Positions 1-5,679 of a DNA stretch of 6,454 nucleotides are shown piece by piece. This stretch comes from Ignavibacteriales bacterium (GTDB lineage Bacteria; Bacteroidota; Ignavibacteria; Ignavibacteriales; Melioribacteraceae), in NCBI GenBank assembly GCA_007280825.1, contig QYQI01000080.1, positions 1 through 6,454 on the forward strand, given 5' to 3'. The notes below the pieces were generated by a model. That model searched no databases. It had not been told where the DNA came from and saw only the letters and a list, made by a program, of their open reading frames with translations. The stretch's first letter is position 1, and the number at the start of each line of letters is the position of its first letter. The translations under genes were made by a program, and so were the position numbers.

Positions 1-734
1 CACTTAGCCTGGAAACTTACTATCGGATATAAATTATCCGGCATATTTGAAAAATCAATTTCACTAATAGGAAGAACTTTAGGATCTTTATCACCAAAAA
101 CTGCTACGTTTAATTCTCTGCCTAGTATAAATTCTTCTACGAGCGCAGCTTGATTAAAAGAATTGAAAACATATTCAACTCGTTTCTTAAGTGCATCTAC
201 ATTATTTACAATTGAATCGTTATCAATTCCCACACTTGCATCTTCCAATGCCGGTTTAACAATGAGAGGATAACGCAAACCTAAGCGGAATGAACGCTCC
301 ATGTTTTTAATAATTTTATATCGCGGAGTACGGATACTGAGTGAACTTAATATTCTTTTGGTGAGAGTTTTATTTTGGCAAGTTCCGAGCGACATAGGAG
401 GTGCGCCGGTATATGCAATACCCAGTAATTCTAAAATTCCAGTAAAACTCATTTCTAAGCTTGGCTGATCTTTGAAAAGCTCTACCAGGTTAAAAACGAC
501 ATCAGGTTTATTTTTTTCATAGTCTTTAATGAAAAGTTGGAGACTATCCATAATATTAAGCGTATAAGCTTCATAACCGGCTTTAATAAGGGATTTAGAC
601 ATATACTCATACTCGGAAAGAGGGTTATTCCCATCCATTCCAAATACGGGTTTGAAATCCAAATCCTTTTTACGAACCTTTTTGGTCTGATAAATCTCGG
701 GGTTAACCTCATTGAACACAACGGCTACTTTCAT
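1..734 (-). CDS. ATP-grasp ligase, D-Ala-D-Ala ligase-like, C-terminus beyond the window
   Basis: The frame starts at ATG 734 (MKVAVVFNEV) and stays open to the window edge, giving 244 complete residues. The 245th codon begins TG, and Trp would fit the family pattern AKW. The N-terminal part (about 1-115) has the FNLVE and LLGIAYTG signatures of the Ddl pre-ATP-grasp fold. The ATP-grasp part follows, with NK at 121-122, YPLIVKP at 155-161 (ATP-binding Lys160), DASVGI at 165-170 and LVEEFILGRELNV at 198-210. The family joins a carboxylate to an amine through an acyl-phosphate with ATP, in the cytosol. True Ddl enzymes carry HGxxGEDG after the FN strand and GSS in the small loop. Here these read VELFKDQPSLE and DAS, so the acceptor is probably not D-Ala. 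The missing third should hold the metal-binding E/N residues. No strong Shine-Dalgarno sequence precedes the start. The gene is divergent from the C39-like peptidase. The fold is secure, the substrate unknown. Confidence 0.9.
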   Translation of the reverse strand, partial: MKVAVVFNEVNPEIYQTKKVRKKDLDFKPVFGMDGNNPLSEYEYMSKSLIKAGYEAYTLNIMDSLQLFIKDYEKNKPDVVFNLVELFKDQPSLEMSFTGILELLGIAYTGAPPMSLGTCQNKTLTKRILSSLSIRTPRYKIIKNMERSFRLGLRYPLIVKPALEDASVGIDNDSIVNNVDALKKRVEYVFNSFNQAALVEEFILGRELNVAVFGDKDPKVLPISEIDFSNMPDNLYPIVSFQAK

Positions 735-754
735 TCTATCCCAATTTTTTTTTG

Positions 755-785
755 CAAACTAAACAAAAATGTTTTGCATATCAAA
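755..785 (-). promoter_or_regulatory. Candidate promoter for the ATP-grasp gene
   Basis: Read on the minus strand, TTTG (785-782) lies 19 bp before TTAGTTTG (762-755). The latter matches the Bacteroidota -7 consensus TAnnTTTG at all but its second base. It would give a very short leader before ATG 734. It overlaps the plus-strand promoter at 773-801, so the two could compete for polymerase. The mismatch keeps confidence modest. Confidence 0.4.
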
Positions 786-801
786 AGTTTTGTTATTTTT
801 G
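773..801 (+). promoter_or_regulatory. Bacteroidota-type promoter for the C39-like gene
   Basis: TATTTTTG at 794-801 matches the -7 consensus TAnnTTTG exactly. TTTG at 773-776 lies 17 bp upstream, slightly closer than the usual 19-21 bp. The predicted leader is about 25 nt and contains the ribosome binding site AAGGAAGGA (815-823). This placement argues against the longer upstream start at 752. Confidence 0.55.
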
Positions 802-832
802 CGCCACATATGATAAGGAAGGATTTAGTAAA

Positions 833-1669
833 ATGAGTTTTTATCCGCAGCCTAACAAATATCAATGCGGACCATTTGCGTTGAAATATGCTCTTGTTAT
901 GTTAGGCGTTTTCAAAGATGAAGATCAGATTGGAGTTATTGCCGGAAGTACATGGTGGGCAGGTACTGATGAGTTTGGTCTTGCACGTGCTGCTAGAAGA
1001 TTCAATTGCAGAATGAAACATTTTCAATCCAGCAATCCCGATGATGCACGCCGGATGTTGATCCAACACTTAAAGAAAGGTTATCCGTGTATTCTAAGTG
1101 TAAAAAATTGGGAACATTGGTGTACGGTTGTAAGTTATCAAAAAGGAAAGTTCGTTGTAATAGACAGCGAACTGGATAAAGTTGTTTCCGTACAAACAAC
1201 TTCACGTTTATTAAGAAGATGGAAGTATGTAGAGGAAGGTACCGGAATAATTAGTTATGACGGCTACGCTTTAATTCCGAAAATTAAAACAATAACACAT
1301 GCACAATTCACACCGGAAAAAGCCAAGCTTCTTATGTATGATAAGAATGAAGATATAGCCAACAAATGGGATCAATACACAAACGACTTAATAAATATTT
1401 GCAGACCGCGTACTAAGCTAAGTCAAAATATCATTACGTTTTCAGAGTTTCTCCGCCGCAACGAACAGAATTTGATTAAACGTGTTGCTAACTGGCACGG
1501 TGAACCCACATATTCCGAACTTAAAAAAATATTATCCAACATGAAGTTTATTGCCGATGTTTATGATTTTATCATTCCGGAAGATGAAGAGAAACGTGCG
1601 ACGATTGATATTGCATCGTTACTGATGATGTATTCTTGCGGTAAGTATGGAATGAATCCAATATATTAA
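833..1669 (+). CDS. C39-like papain-fold cysteine peptidase with helical C-terminal extension
   Basis: The protein has 278 residues. Residues 1 to about 150 resemble peptidase C39 domains. Gln6 lies six residues before Cys12 in QCGPFALKYAL, the papain-type oxyanion/nucleophile spacing. His95 (EHWCTVV) and Asp111 (VVIDSE) complete the triad, and GTDEFGLARAA at 44-54 fits the helix typical of the family. No ABC transporter, signal peptide or membrane segment is present, so it is a free cytosolic protein, not a bacteriocin exporter. Residues 150-278 are mostly helical and charged and match nothing I recognise. I chose ATG 833 because AAGGAAGGA (815-823) lies 9 nt upstream. An in-frame ATG at 752 would add 27 residues translated from the promoter itself. 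The gene is divergent from the ATP-grasp ligase, which suggests a linked role such as trimming or hydrolysing the ligated peptide. The natural substrate is unknown; amidase or transferase activity is also possible. Confidence 0.85.
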   Translation: MSFYPQPNKYQCGPFALKYALVMLGVFKDEDQIGVIAGSTWWAGTDEFGLARAARRFNCRMKHFQSSNPDDARRMLIQHLKKGYPCILSVKNWEHWCTVVSYQKGKFVVIDSELDKVVSVQTTSRLLRRWKYVEEGTGIISYDGYALIPKIKTITHAQFTPEKAKLLMYDKNEDIANKWDQYTNDLINICRPRTKLSQNIITFSEFLRRNEQNLIKRVANWHGEPTYSELKKILSNMKFIADVYDFIIPEDEEKRATIDIASLLMMYSCGKYGMNPIY

Positions 1670-1700
1670 TTGAGAACCTTGCAGGCAGGCAGGTTGAGAA
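1670..1700. repeat. GCAG microrepeat flanked by TTGAGAA direct repeats
   Basis: Immediately after the stop at 1669, TTGAGAA occurs at 1670-1676 and again at 1694-1700. Between them lie CCTT and 3.25 copies of GCAG (1681-1693). AACCT (1675-1679) and AGGTT (1691-1695) can pair around an 11-nt loop. The GC-rich core stands out from the AT-rich surroundings. It may be a small dispersed intergenic repeat or a weak transcript end; no U-tract follows. Confidence 0.55.
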
Positions 1701-1741
1701 TTGCGAATTAAAATTTTCATTTATAACTAACCGTTAACAAC

Positions 1742-2299
1742 ATGAACCGTCATTCCAAAATATTACAAAGAGAAAGATCAGCTTTACTTGTGATTGATAT
1801 CCAAGAAAAACTTCTTCCGGTTATTTACGAAAACGAACGTGTTGTAAATAATGTCGTTAAACTTATTAACGGATTCAAGATTTTAAATTCGCCTATTTAC
1901 TTTACCGAGCAATATCCGAAAGGATTAGGTCCAACCGAATCGCGAATTAAATCAGTGCTGGAAGAGAGAAACGCAATACATAAAATGTCGTTCAGTTGTT
2001 TTGGCGCAGGTAATTTGTTTGAAGAGTTGAAAAGTAAAAATGTTCAGCAAGTTGTTGTTTGCGGAATTGAATCTCATGTTTGCGTAATGCAAACAGCTCT
2101 GGATTTAATTGCAAACGAGTTCCAAGTTCATGTAGCAGCCGATGCGGTTTCTTCCCGCCGAAAATTTGATTATGAGATCGCCCTAGAAAGGATGAGATCG
2201 AACAGAGTTGAAATCTCTTTAACGGAATCTATTTTATTTGAAATGTTAAATGTTTGCGGAACGGATGAGTTTAAAGCGATATCAAAATTAGTTAAGTGA
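1742..2299 (+). CDS. Isochorismatase-family cysteine hydrolase, ISOC1/ISOC2-like
   Basis: This 185-residue protein is full length for a single-domain member of the family. The catalytic triad is Asp19 (LLVIDIQ), Lys81 (IHKMSF) and Cys114 (GIESHVCVMQTALDL). TEQYPKGLGPT at 55-65, VHVAADAVSSR at 129-139, an ALxRM segment near 147-151 and FKAISKLVK at the C-terminus closely follow human ISOC1/ISOC2, rather than EntB or nicotinamidase PncA. The fold hydrolyses ether or amide bonds through the cysteine in the cytosol. The substrate of the ISOC clade is not established, so no pathway is assigned. There is no convincing Shine-Dalgarno sequence before ATG 1742. The gene follows the peptidase after 72 bp on the same strand, so read-through is possible but not shown. 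Its last 12 nt overlap the end of the opposite-strand phosphatase gene. Confidence 0.93.
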   Translation: MNRHSKILQRERSALLVIDIQEKLLPVIYENERVVNNVVKLINGFKILNSPIYFTEQYPKGLGPTESRIKSVLEERNAIHKMSFSCFGAGNLFEELKSKNVQQVVVCGIESHVCVMQTALDLIANEFQVHVAADAVSSRRKFDYEIALERMRSNRVEISLTESILFEMLNVCGTDEFKAISKLVK

Positions 2300-2806
2300 T
2301 CTCTTCAAAGATTTTTTAGGATATTCGAACAAAATAACTTCACCGCAGTTTCTCTCAACTTCATTCCAAGAATTTATTTTTAATGATAGTCCCACAACAG
2401 CACAAGTCGGTAACTCCGGCAGAAACTTATTACCAAGAAGATTTGCAATATTTAATAAACCAGGATTATGTCCGAAGAGCACAACAGTATTATTCTCGTC
2501 CTTTATTTCCCGGATAGTTGTTATTAAATCACGCATAGCTGCTTCATATATTCTTTCGTCGCTTACAATTTTATTTCTATTGTAATTTAATTCATCGGCA
2601 AAGATTTCTGCTGTAGATATAGCACGGACAGCAGGACTGGAAATGATTAAATCCGGAATAATATTTTTCCCCTTAATCAATTTAGCCATCGAGGGAGAGT
2701 CTTTTAATCCGCGATCGTTCAATGATCTCTGAAAGTCCGATAGACTTGGATCATCCCAGCTTGATTTAGCATGGCGGATAAGATAAAGTGTTTTTGTGAT
2801 TGGCAT
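2288..2806 (-). CDS. SixA-like histidine phosphatase
   Basis: This 172-residue member of the histidine phosphatase (phosphoglycerate mutase-like) superfamily has the small size and layout of SixA. The N-terminal LYLIRHAKSSW carries Arg11 and the nucleophile His12. Arg61 lies in SSPAVRAISTAEI, Glu88 in IYEA, and His113 in FGHNPGL. These form the phosphate pocket and catalytic set. The protein is cytosolic, without signal peptide or extra domain. SixA of E. coli removes phosphate from a phosphohistidine in phosphotransfer proteins, but many relatives act on small molecules, so the substrate here is open. The start is 20 bp after the HD-domain gene on the same strand, with no Shine-Dalgarno sequence in the gap, so translation probably depends on the upstream gene or an unstructured leader. 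The two genes likely form an operon. Confidence 0.92.
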   Translation of the reverse strand: MPITKTLYLIRHAKSSWDDPSLSDFQRSLNDRGLKDSPSMAKLIKGKNIIPDLIISSPAVRAISTAEIFADELNYNRNKIVSDERIYEAAMRDLITTIREIKDENNTVVLFGHNPGLLNIANLLGNKFLPELPTCAVVGLSLKINSWNEVERNCGEVILFEYPKKSLKRSLN

Positions 2807-2826
2807 ATTTAGGATTGAATGAAAAG

Positions 2827-3438
2827 TTAATCAATATTATTGGTGATTTGTTGAAGTTGTTCATTAAGCAGACGAAGGTTTTCTTTTTTTTGATCAGTGA
2901 AATTTCTTTTTGCATAATCCGTGTGGAAATTTTGATTTTTTACAAAATCAATTGTCTTTACTAACCAATCCTGTTCACTAAGTTTATGCCCCAGATGATT
3001 TTCAAACTCAACTCTATATTTATCATTCCGGTTAAAGAATATTTCTTTGCCGAAATGAAAAAGATCCGCGTCGCATAATATTTTTTCAAATTTATTTTTT
3101 GGTTTTTGAGGGATCTTAGTTGCAAGAATAGCTTCTATTATTATTTTAATCTTGTTTGAAGGATATTGTAATTCAGTTAAAAATTTTCGCGCATATTCAA
3201 CGCTTACTTTTTCATGTCCATCTGTTTTTTCAATATATCCTACATCATGGAACCATGCAGCGATCTGGACCATTTCAAGCTTGTCTTCAGAAAGTTTTTC
3301 GCCAATTCCAATTTCGATGGCTGATTGAACAACTTCTTGCGTATGATTTACGTCGTGATAGAAATTTTCGACGAGAGTTCTTGTAGTAAGAATTGACAAA
3401 ACATAAGTACGGGTACTATTTAAATATGATTTTAGCAT
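2827..3438 (-). CDS. HD-domain metal-dependent phosphohydrolase
   Basis: This is a 203-residue, single-domain HD superfamily protein. The metal ligands are visible in order: His32 in HDVNHTQEVV, His64-Asp65 in AAWFHDVGY and Asp123 in CDADLFHFG. A further His75 (DGHEK) is placed as in many small HD hydrolases. The family uses divalent metals to hydrolyse phosphate esters, often of nucleotides. The substrate cannot be read from the sequence. Residues 136-203 form a charged helical tail rich in Lys, Glu and Gln. No membrane segment is seen. The ATG at 3438 is the natural start; no clear Shine-Dalgarno sequence or promoter is visible upstream. It is the first gene of a probable two-gene unit with the SixA-like phosphatase, which may point to shared turnover of a phosphorylated compound, although that is only an inference from spacing. 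Confidence 0.9.
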   Translation of the reverse strand: MLKSYLNSTRTYVLSILTTRTLVENFYHDVNHTQEVVQSAIEIGIGEKLSEDKLEMVQIAAWFHDVGYIEKTDGHEKVSVEYARKFLTELQYPSNKIKIIIEAILATKIPQKPKNKFEKILCDADLFHFGKEIFFNRNDKYRVEFENHLGHKLSEQDWLVKTIDFVKNQNFHTDYAKRNFTDQKKENLRLLNEQLQQITNNID

Positions 3439-3600
3439 TAATCCGCTTTGATGGATATTTTGTTACAAGTAATTTAAGAAAATATAAATAAGTGTAGAAT
3501 AAAATTGTTGGCTGACTCTTCCTAAAAAAAATATAGAAGGTTATCGAATTAAATTTCTGTTCATTTTATATTAACTTTGTAAAAACTTTTTGAGGAAATA
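3439..3600. promoter_or_regulatory. Divergent intergenic region with -7 element for the SDR gene
   Basis: This 162-bp region separates the HD gene (minus) from the dehydrogenase (plus). TAACTTTG at 3572-3579 matches the Bacteroidota -7 consensus exactly and lies 21 bp before ATG 3601, but no TTTG stands at the expected -33 position. GAGGAA at 3592-3597 is a good ribosome binding site for ATG 3601. I see no confident promoter on the minus strand and no RNA gene. Confidence 0.45.
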
Positions 3601-4374
3601 ATGGAATCGTTAAAAGGAAAAACTGTTTTTATTACCGGTGTAACTTCCGGGATTGGAAAATCTTGCACATACGCTTTTGCAAATGAAGGAGCTAATCTTA
3701 TTATAAGTGCAAGAAGATTAAATCTTGTTAAAGAATTAGCTGATGATATAATTAAAAAGTACGGTGTAAATGTTTATCCAATAAAATTAGATGTAAGCAA
3801 ACGTGATGAAGTAAATAAAGCGGTTGGCTCTCTTCCGGCGGAGTTTAAAAAAATTGATATCCTCATTAATAACGCCGGACTTGGACGCGGATTAAATAAA
3901 TTTTACGAAGACAATCCCGATGGCTGGGAGGAAATGATAGACACCAATGTTAAAGGACTACTTTATGTTACAAATGCAATTCTTCCTCAAATGATTGAAA
4001 GAAAAAGCGGACACATTATTAACATCGGTTCTATAGCCGGACGCGAAACTTATCCTAAAGGTGCGGTTTATTGTGCAACGAAACACGCCGTTGATGCAAT
4101 AACACGATCACTAAGAATGGATGTTATTGATAAAAACATTCGCGTTAGTACTGTAGATCCGGGATTAGTTGAAACGGGTTTCAGTAAAGTAAGATTTTAT
4201 GGTGATGAAGAGAAAGCTAAAAATGCTTATAAAGGACTGAAACCTTTAACAGGCGATGACGTTGCCGAAGCAATTGTATTTACTGCAACACGTTCAGAAC
4301 ACTTTAATGTTGCACAGATGATTTTATTTCCCACTGCTCAGGCATCAACGACAATATTTCATAGAGAGGAATAA
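3601..4374 (+). CDS. Short-chain dehydrogenase/reductase, YdfG-like
   Basis: This 257-residue classical SDR has the full set of motifs: TGVTSGIG (12-19) for dinucleotide binding, LDV (63-65), NNAG (90-93), Asn116, Ser144 (NIGSIAG) and the catalytic YCATK (Tyr157, Lys161), then DPGLVETGFS (186-195). Arg38-Arg39 after the second strand favours NADP(H) over NAD(H). The stretches MIDTNVKGLLYVTNAILPQM and VRFYGD, plus the C-terminal pattern, resemble E. coli YdfG, an NADP-dependent 3-hydroxy acid (L-allo-threonine, serine) dehydrogenase. A similar role is likely but not proven, because SDR substrate range is wide. The protein is cytosolic and probably tetrameric like its relatives. The start is well supported by GAGGAA 3 nt upstream. 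It appears to be a single-gene unit: a 148-bp gap separates it from the next gene. Confidence 0.94.
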   Translation: MESLKGKTVFITGVTSGIGKSCTYAFANEGANLIISARRLNLVKELADDIIKKYGVNVYPIKLDVSKRDEVNKAVGSLPAEFKKIDILINNAGLGRGLNKFYEDNPDGWEEMIDTNVKGLLYVTNAILPQMIERKSGHIINIGSIAGRETYPKGAVYCATKHAVDAITRSLRMDVIDKNIRVSTVDPGLVETGFSKVRFYGDEEKAKNAYKGLKPLTGDDVAEAIVFTATRSEHFNVAQMILFPTAQASTTIFHREE

Positions 4375-4511
4375 ATAATTTCTTAAAAATATTTTTGAAG
4401 AACACTTTATGTCCCCATTACTAAAGAAATTTTCTATTCTTATTTGTATATTATAGTTGAAATTATTGTCACTAATATTCTTTTCTTTTTTTTCTTCACT
4501 CGGTAAATAAT

Positions 4512-4518
4512 AGGAGGT
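4512..4518 (+). promoter_or_regulatory. Near-perfect Shine-Dalgarno site before the 79-residue gene
   Basis: AGGAGGT lies 4 nt before ATG 4523 and is the strongest ribosome binding site in the window, where several larger genes have none. It is preceded by a pyrimidine-rich tract (about 4479-4496). It is the main evidence that the small gene is real. Confidence 0.75.
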
Positions 4519-4522
4519 ACAG

Positions 4523-4762
4523 ATGAACGTACAACCTATAGCCGATTCCAAAACTCAGCTACAGTGGGTCAATCAACGCAATAAAACTCAAAAGCAACGC
4601 GAGGAAACTTTGATGAATATCGAAGATGGAATTGCTTTTGTAACTGATTTTTCTTCACCGGCTAATAATAATCAATCATCTCAATCTTCAAAAACTAATA
4701 CTGAAAAGCCTGTAAAGAAAAACAGACGGCTGTCTTATACTTCTGAGAATTGGATAGGTTAA
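4523..4762 (+). CDS. Small protein of unknown function (79 residues)
   Basis: I do not recognise this gene. The protein is hydrophilic, with no signal peptide or membrane segment. Residues 8-42 look like an amphipathic helix rich in Gln, Lys, Arg and Glu (KTQKQREETL), ending in a short hydrophobic patch, GIAFVTDF. Residues 44-62 form a low-complexity Ser/Asn/Gln/Thr linker. A basic cluster, KPVKKNRR (62-69), follows, then the tail LSYTSENWIG. This layout suggests a partly disordered binding or adaptor protein; nucleic-acid binding through the basic patch is possible but unproven. The evidence that it is coding is the AGGAGGT site at proper spacing, an open frame with no overlap with another gene, and a mixed amino-acid composition. 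It is isolated between the dehydrogenase and the convergent YciO-like gene. Confidence 0.7.
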   Translation: MNVQPIADSKTQLQWVNQRNKTQKQREETLMNIEDGIAFVTDFSSPANNNQSSQSSKTNTEKPVKKNRRLSYTSENWIG

Positions 4763-4892
4763 TTAAAAAAATGAATGATGGATAACCTCTTTACTAATTG
4801 AATTAATTCCTAAATAGGACGAAGGAAATACTTTTAAAATTTGTTAACTAACATTGCACCAAAAATTTCTTCAAGAAAATCAAATCTAAAAA
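4763..4892. other. Convergent intergenic region with a short palindrome
   Basis: This 130-bp AT-rich stretch lies between the ends of the small gene (plus) and the YciO-like gene (minus). The only structure I see is TTTCTT-C-AAGAAA at 4866-4878, a 6+1+6 inverted repeat with A-rich flanks. It could act as a weak bidirectional transcript end, but the arms are AT-rich and no long U-tract follows. Confidence 0.35.
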
Positions 4893-5507
4893 TCAAACAA
4901 AGAACATACTTAGATCACCCGCTCCCTCTCTAATTATTTCAGGTTCTTCGCCGCTTAAATCAACTATGCTTGAAGGCTTTCCTTCTAAAGCACCTGCTGA
5001 TAACATCAAATCTATTTGTGAATTAAATATCACTTGAATCTCGAGCGGATCAAATAAAATTTCTCCCTTCCGTGTTGTAACGCTAGTGCTTACAATTGGA
5101 TTGCCGAGTTCGCTGGCAAGTGTTAAAGCAATATTGTTTTTTGGAATTCGAATACCGACAGTTCTTCGTTTAGTCCAAAGTTTTTTTGGAACTTCATGTG
5201 CTGCAGGTAAAACAAAAGTATAAGGTCCGGGTAAAAGTTTTTTCATTACTCTGTAAGCATAATCCGATACCTTTGCATACTTGGCAATATTTTTCAAATT
5301 AGGACAAATAAAACTGAACAATTTTGTTCCGGCATCTTGTTTAATTGCATAAACTCTTTCAAGAGCTTCTTTGTTGAATATATCACAACCAATTCCGTAG
5401 ACTGTATCGGTCGGATAAATTATCACTCCGCCGTTCTTCAATACTTCTACCGCTTTATTGATAAATCTCATTTGCGGTGTTACAGGATGTAATTCATAAT
5501 ATTCCAT
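4893..5507 (-). CDS. YrdC-domain protein, YciO type (TsaC/Sua5 superfamily)
   Basis: This 204-residue single YrdC domain includes GGVIIYPTDTVYGIGCD (26-42), LLPGPYTFVLPA (91-102), TVGIRIP (116-122), NPIVSTSVT (136-144), KPSSIVDL (177-184) and IIREGAGD (191-198). The superfamily makes threonylcarbamoyl-AMP from threonine, bicarbonate and ATP for tRNA t6A37. Start (YYELHPVTPQMRFINKAVE) and end closely resemble E. coli YciO. TsaC enzymes have a KxR and an SxN motif around the active site; here these read Lys56-Gln-Asp58 and Ser142-Val-Thr144, so Arg and Asn are replaced. It may be a YciO paralogue with another role, or a divergent t6A enzyme if the genome has no other copy. The start is supported by AAGGAG (complement of 5514-5519), 6 nt upstream. 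It is a single-gene unit, divergent from the MFS gene. Confidence 0.9.
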   Translation of the reverse strand: MEYYELHPVTPQMRFINKAVEVLKNGGVIIYPTDTVYGIGCDIFNKEALERVYAIKQDAGTKLFSFICPNLKNIAKYAKVSDYAYRVMKKLLPGPYTFVLPAAHEVPKKLWTKRRTVGIRIPKNNIALTLASELGNPIVSTSVTTRKGEILFDPLEIQVIFNSQIDLMLSAGALEGKPSSIVDLSGEEPEIIREGAGDLSMFFV

Positions 5508-5679
5508 TAGCGGCTCCTTCTTTTTAATTTTTCTCTCTGTATAAATAATTTCATAAGAATGATAAGAAGTTCTTTATAAGGTGTGTTATGAATCTTTCTT
5601 CCTAAAAGAAAGAAGTTATTTGCAAATTGTCAATAGAAATTTGTAGGAAAAATGAAATTCATTTTAGAAATTTACTATC
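5508..5679. promoter_or_regulatory. Divergent YciO/MFS intergenic region with AAGAA/TTCTT palindromes
   Basis: This 172-bp region must hold the promoters of both flanking genes. ATAAGAA is repeated at 5553-5559 and 5562-5568. AAGAA-G-TTCTT (5564-5574) is a perfect 5+1+5 palindrome. TCTTTCTT (5593-5600) pairs perfectly with AAGAAAGA (5606-5613) across a 5-nt loop. The shared AAGAA/TTCTT half-sites suggest binding sites for a regulator or RNA structure. No consensus -7 element was found on either strand. Confidence 0.4.

Noticed and set aside
752..832. Longer N-terminus of the C39-like peptidase from ATG 752
   Set aside because: The extra 27 residues are Cys/Lys/Phe-rich and translate the promoter and ribosome binding site. 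The family start fits ATG 833, with Gln6 and Cys12 correctly spaced.
482..836. Open frames on both strands across the start of the ATP-grasp gene
   Set aside because: They lie in other frames over the real ligase gene and the intergenic promoter region, and show no domain or motif.
833..1669. Bacteriocin export or toxin-immunity role for the C39-like protein
   Set aside because: No ABC transporter domain, membrane segment, or double-glycine precursor peptide is visible nearby.
1742..2299. Siderophore (EntB) or nicotinamidase (PncA) assignment
   Set aside because: There are no siderophore genes nearby and no carrier domain, and the motifs TEQYPKGLGPT and GIESHVC follow the ISOC1/ISOC2 clade instead.
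4382..4400. Possible terminator after the dehydrogenase (AAAAATATTTTT palindrome)
   Set aside because: The palindrome is pure A/T with no room for a loop and no GC stem, so a stable intrinsic terminator is not supported.
4345..4551. Minus-strand frame of 68 residues between the dehydrogenase and the small gene
   Set aside because: It overlaps the ends of two better supported genes, has no ribosome binding site, and is mostly translated AT-rich spacer.
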